Source: Phytophthora quininea
Lineage: Eukaryota > Oomycota > Peronosporomycetes > Peronosporales > Peronosporaceae
Reading direction: 5' to 3'
Assembly (NCBI GenBank): GCA_011947345.1
Contig: JAAVTG010000538.1
Span: 310,001-374,000, forward strand
DNA length: 64,000 nucleotides
In this document: positions 62,880-64,000 of the stretch, piece by piece
How the letters are laid out: each line of letters opens with the position of its first letter
How positions within the stretch are numbered: position 1 is the first letter of the stretch
Notes under the pieces: model-generated
Told to the model about the DNA's origin: nothing
Seen by the model: only the letters and a program-made list of their open reading frames with translations
Database searches by the model: none
Made by a program: the position numbers and the translations under genes

Positions 62880-63564
62880 AGGGAAATGCCCATGCTCGGG
62901 TAAACAAAACTTGCACAGGAAGGACGACATCCACTCCAGAACTGCCTCCTCTTCATAGGTTCATATTCAGTGCGGCAATCTTCGCCGGCACTTGCACATA
63001 TTCTTGAGAAGGTTGCGTTCTGTGATTGTAGTGACACAAGCGTACCAAATCCCGTCCTTGGTGGTGTTCTCCACTCCTTCTCAAGTCTTCATCTGGGTCT
63101 ATTAGCAGTAAAAAGTGGGCTGGATTGCCACGCTCATGTTGAGTCTCTCCTTCTTGGCCCAGATCCACTCTGCAATGCTCCACTAGTAATACTTCCAGGC
63201 CTTTTGACTCATATGGGCTACAGTCGCTAACAGAGCCAACGCTTCTCGAAATCTGTAAGAGTTTTTCTCCAATCTCTGCTCTCCGTGGCGTTCAAGTTCT
63301 AATCCTCGCAGTGCCTCGGAAGGCGCACTTCCAGCCGGCATTTGAGAACACTCCAAGCCTCCCAGTCGCGTCTGAGATGTCTGTACTGGATGCGCCCGCA
63401 GAAGCTCGCACCACGGCGCCAAGAAGCCCCAGCGTTGCTCCATTGCTCCATGCTGCATAAACTGCACCGCGTTTGAAAACAATACTTTTCTGAGGAGGAT
63501 TTAATTTTATGCAAAAAGATTCAAGTTTTTCGCAAGAGCTCGTTATTTGAGGCGCGACTTGCAT
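62880..63564 (-). pseudogene. Upstream relic of the LRR-like family (copy 2)
   Basis: Counterpart of 3200-3880 with the same pieces (MEQRWGFLAPWCELL, 'LATVAHMSQKAWKYY', 'IDPDEDLRRSGEHHQGRDLV'). Small indels such as a missing A near 63189 shift frames relative to copy 1. Confidence 0.45.
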
Positions 63565-63639
63565 TGAGCACGATCCACTTTATCTTTTCACTTCAGAGCA
63601 AGGCATATCCAATTGTTCGCATATTTTAAAATTACAAGG

Positions 63640-64000
63640 TGCTGTCGTTAACTATGCATTCAACTTCGCGGCCAGTGGTCGTAACGTTACTGTCTGATCC
63701 AAGAAAATTGAGTTAAATTCTGTGGAAAGCGAAAAGTTTATTCGCGGTGGACAAGTGCTCGGGTTCATTGCCGGGAAAGCCCAAGAAGGGTTCGACATGA
63801 TGAGCTGCTAATGGAACTTAGCAAAACCTACCTCTGCTTGATTAATCCTAAAGATCCATAGTAGAAAACATCCCCACCAAAGCTAGCGTTTATTGGGGAT
63901 AGTTGGCTTCCAGCCACGCTAGGCGGCATGGCCTTCTCTTTTAGGAGACGCGTAGACTGCTGCGAATACAGATCACAACCGTCTGGGTGAAACACTGAGG
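63640..64000 (+). repeat. Third copy of the kinase-tail/ankyrin segment (window edge)
   Basis: Matches 32917-33280 of the left arm in the same orientation: the end of the kinase ('NYAFNFAASGRNVTV', stop) and the start of the ankyrin relic's tail. It begins abruptly after the duplicated unit, so 63638/63640 is a breakpoint. It continues beyond the window. Confidence 0.9.

Larger units (their letters stand above)
50156..63638 (+). repeat. Segmental duplication, copy 2 (expanded by transposons)
   Basis: Same unit as 714-3960, with a chromovirus at 50919-56300 and a Helitron at 56977-61823 inserted. Remaining blocks are 50156-50918, 56301-56976 and 61824-63638. It ends at about 63638, where the sequence switches to the kinase-tail/ankyrin segment. 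Confidence 0.93.

Noticed and set aside
1..64000. tRNA or rRNA genes
   Set aside because: No cloverleaf-like segment with conserved T-arm and anticodon arm, and no rRNA core sequence, was noticed by eye; a covariance-model scan would be decisive.

Overview
This window looks like a repeat-rich, effector-bearing region of an oomycete genome, most likely Phytophthora or a close relative. The evidence is the combination of gene families: an RXLR-dEER effector with an oomycete-type initiator element, Kazal-type secreted protease inhibitors, a glucanase-inhibitor-like S1 protease homologue with its catalytic serine lost, a secreted jacalin lectin, TKL-type kinases of oomycete style, and a mix of Gypsy, Ngaro/DIRS, Crypton, Helitron, hAT and Harbinger elements. 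Introns in the Harbinger transposase are about 55-62 nt with TACTAAC-type branch points. I see no housekeeping gene, rRNA or tRNA.

Layout. 1-713 is unassigned. 714-3960 is an uninterrupted copy of a duplicated unit (kinase fragment plus an LRR-like gene family member). 4000-4990 has a decayed small secreted-peptide gene and an intact jacalin-like secreted lectin. 5560-15948 is a complete, apparently young Ty3/Gypsy element with same-length 965-bp LTRs, intact gag and pol, and a clear -1 frameshift signal between them. It sits in a broken 'GPGPEV' small secreted protein gene. 16300-18851 is a second LRR-like relative. 19057-22800 is a cluster of decayed secreted-protein genes (two Kazal genes, a 52-residue secreted peptide, a GIP-like protease homologue). 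23050-29074 is a Ngaro-like tyrosine-recombinase retrotransposon.

29075-49390 is a large inverted duplication. Each arm carries, from outside in, a Kazal relic, an LRR-like fragment, a dual-kinase pseudogene, an ankyrin pseudogene, an RXLR effector and a MITE. The left arm alone was later hit by a Crypton (34221-37048, inside the RXLR gene) and a Helitron (38357-40402). The right arm keeps the empty sites and an intact RXLR gene (43786-44256). The apex holds a kinase relic split by a hAT-like element with 8-bp target duplications, and a 33-bp minisatellite.

49828-50124 is an intact GPGPEV secreted protein. 50156-63638 is the second copy of the 714-3960 unit, expanded by a chromodomain Gypsy element (50919-56300) and a Helitron (56977-61823) that itself contains a two-gene Harbinger transposon (58791-61588). 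63640-64000 begins a third copy of the kinase-tail/ankyrin segment.

Together the window is a record of segmental duplication followed by transposon insertion in an effector locus. The uninterrupted copies inside the same window give base-level pre-insertion sites for the two Helitrons, the Crypton and the chromovirus. The genes that look intact are the jacalin lectin, the RXLR effector in the right arm, the GPGPEV protein, a 52-residue secreted peptide, and gag/pol of the large Gypsy element.
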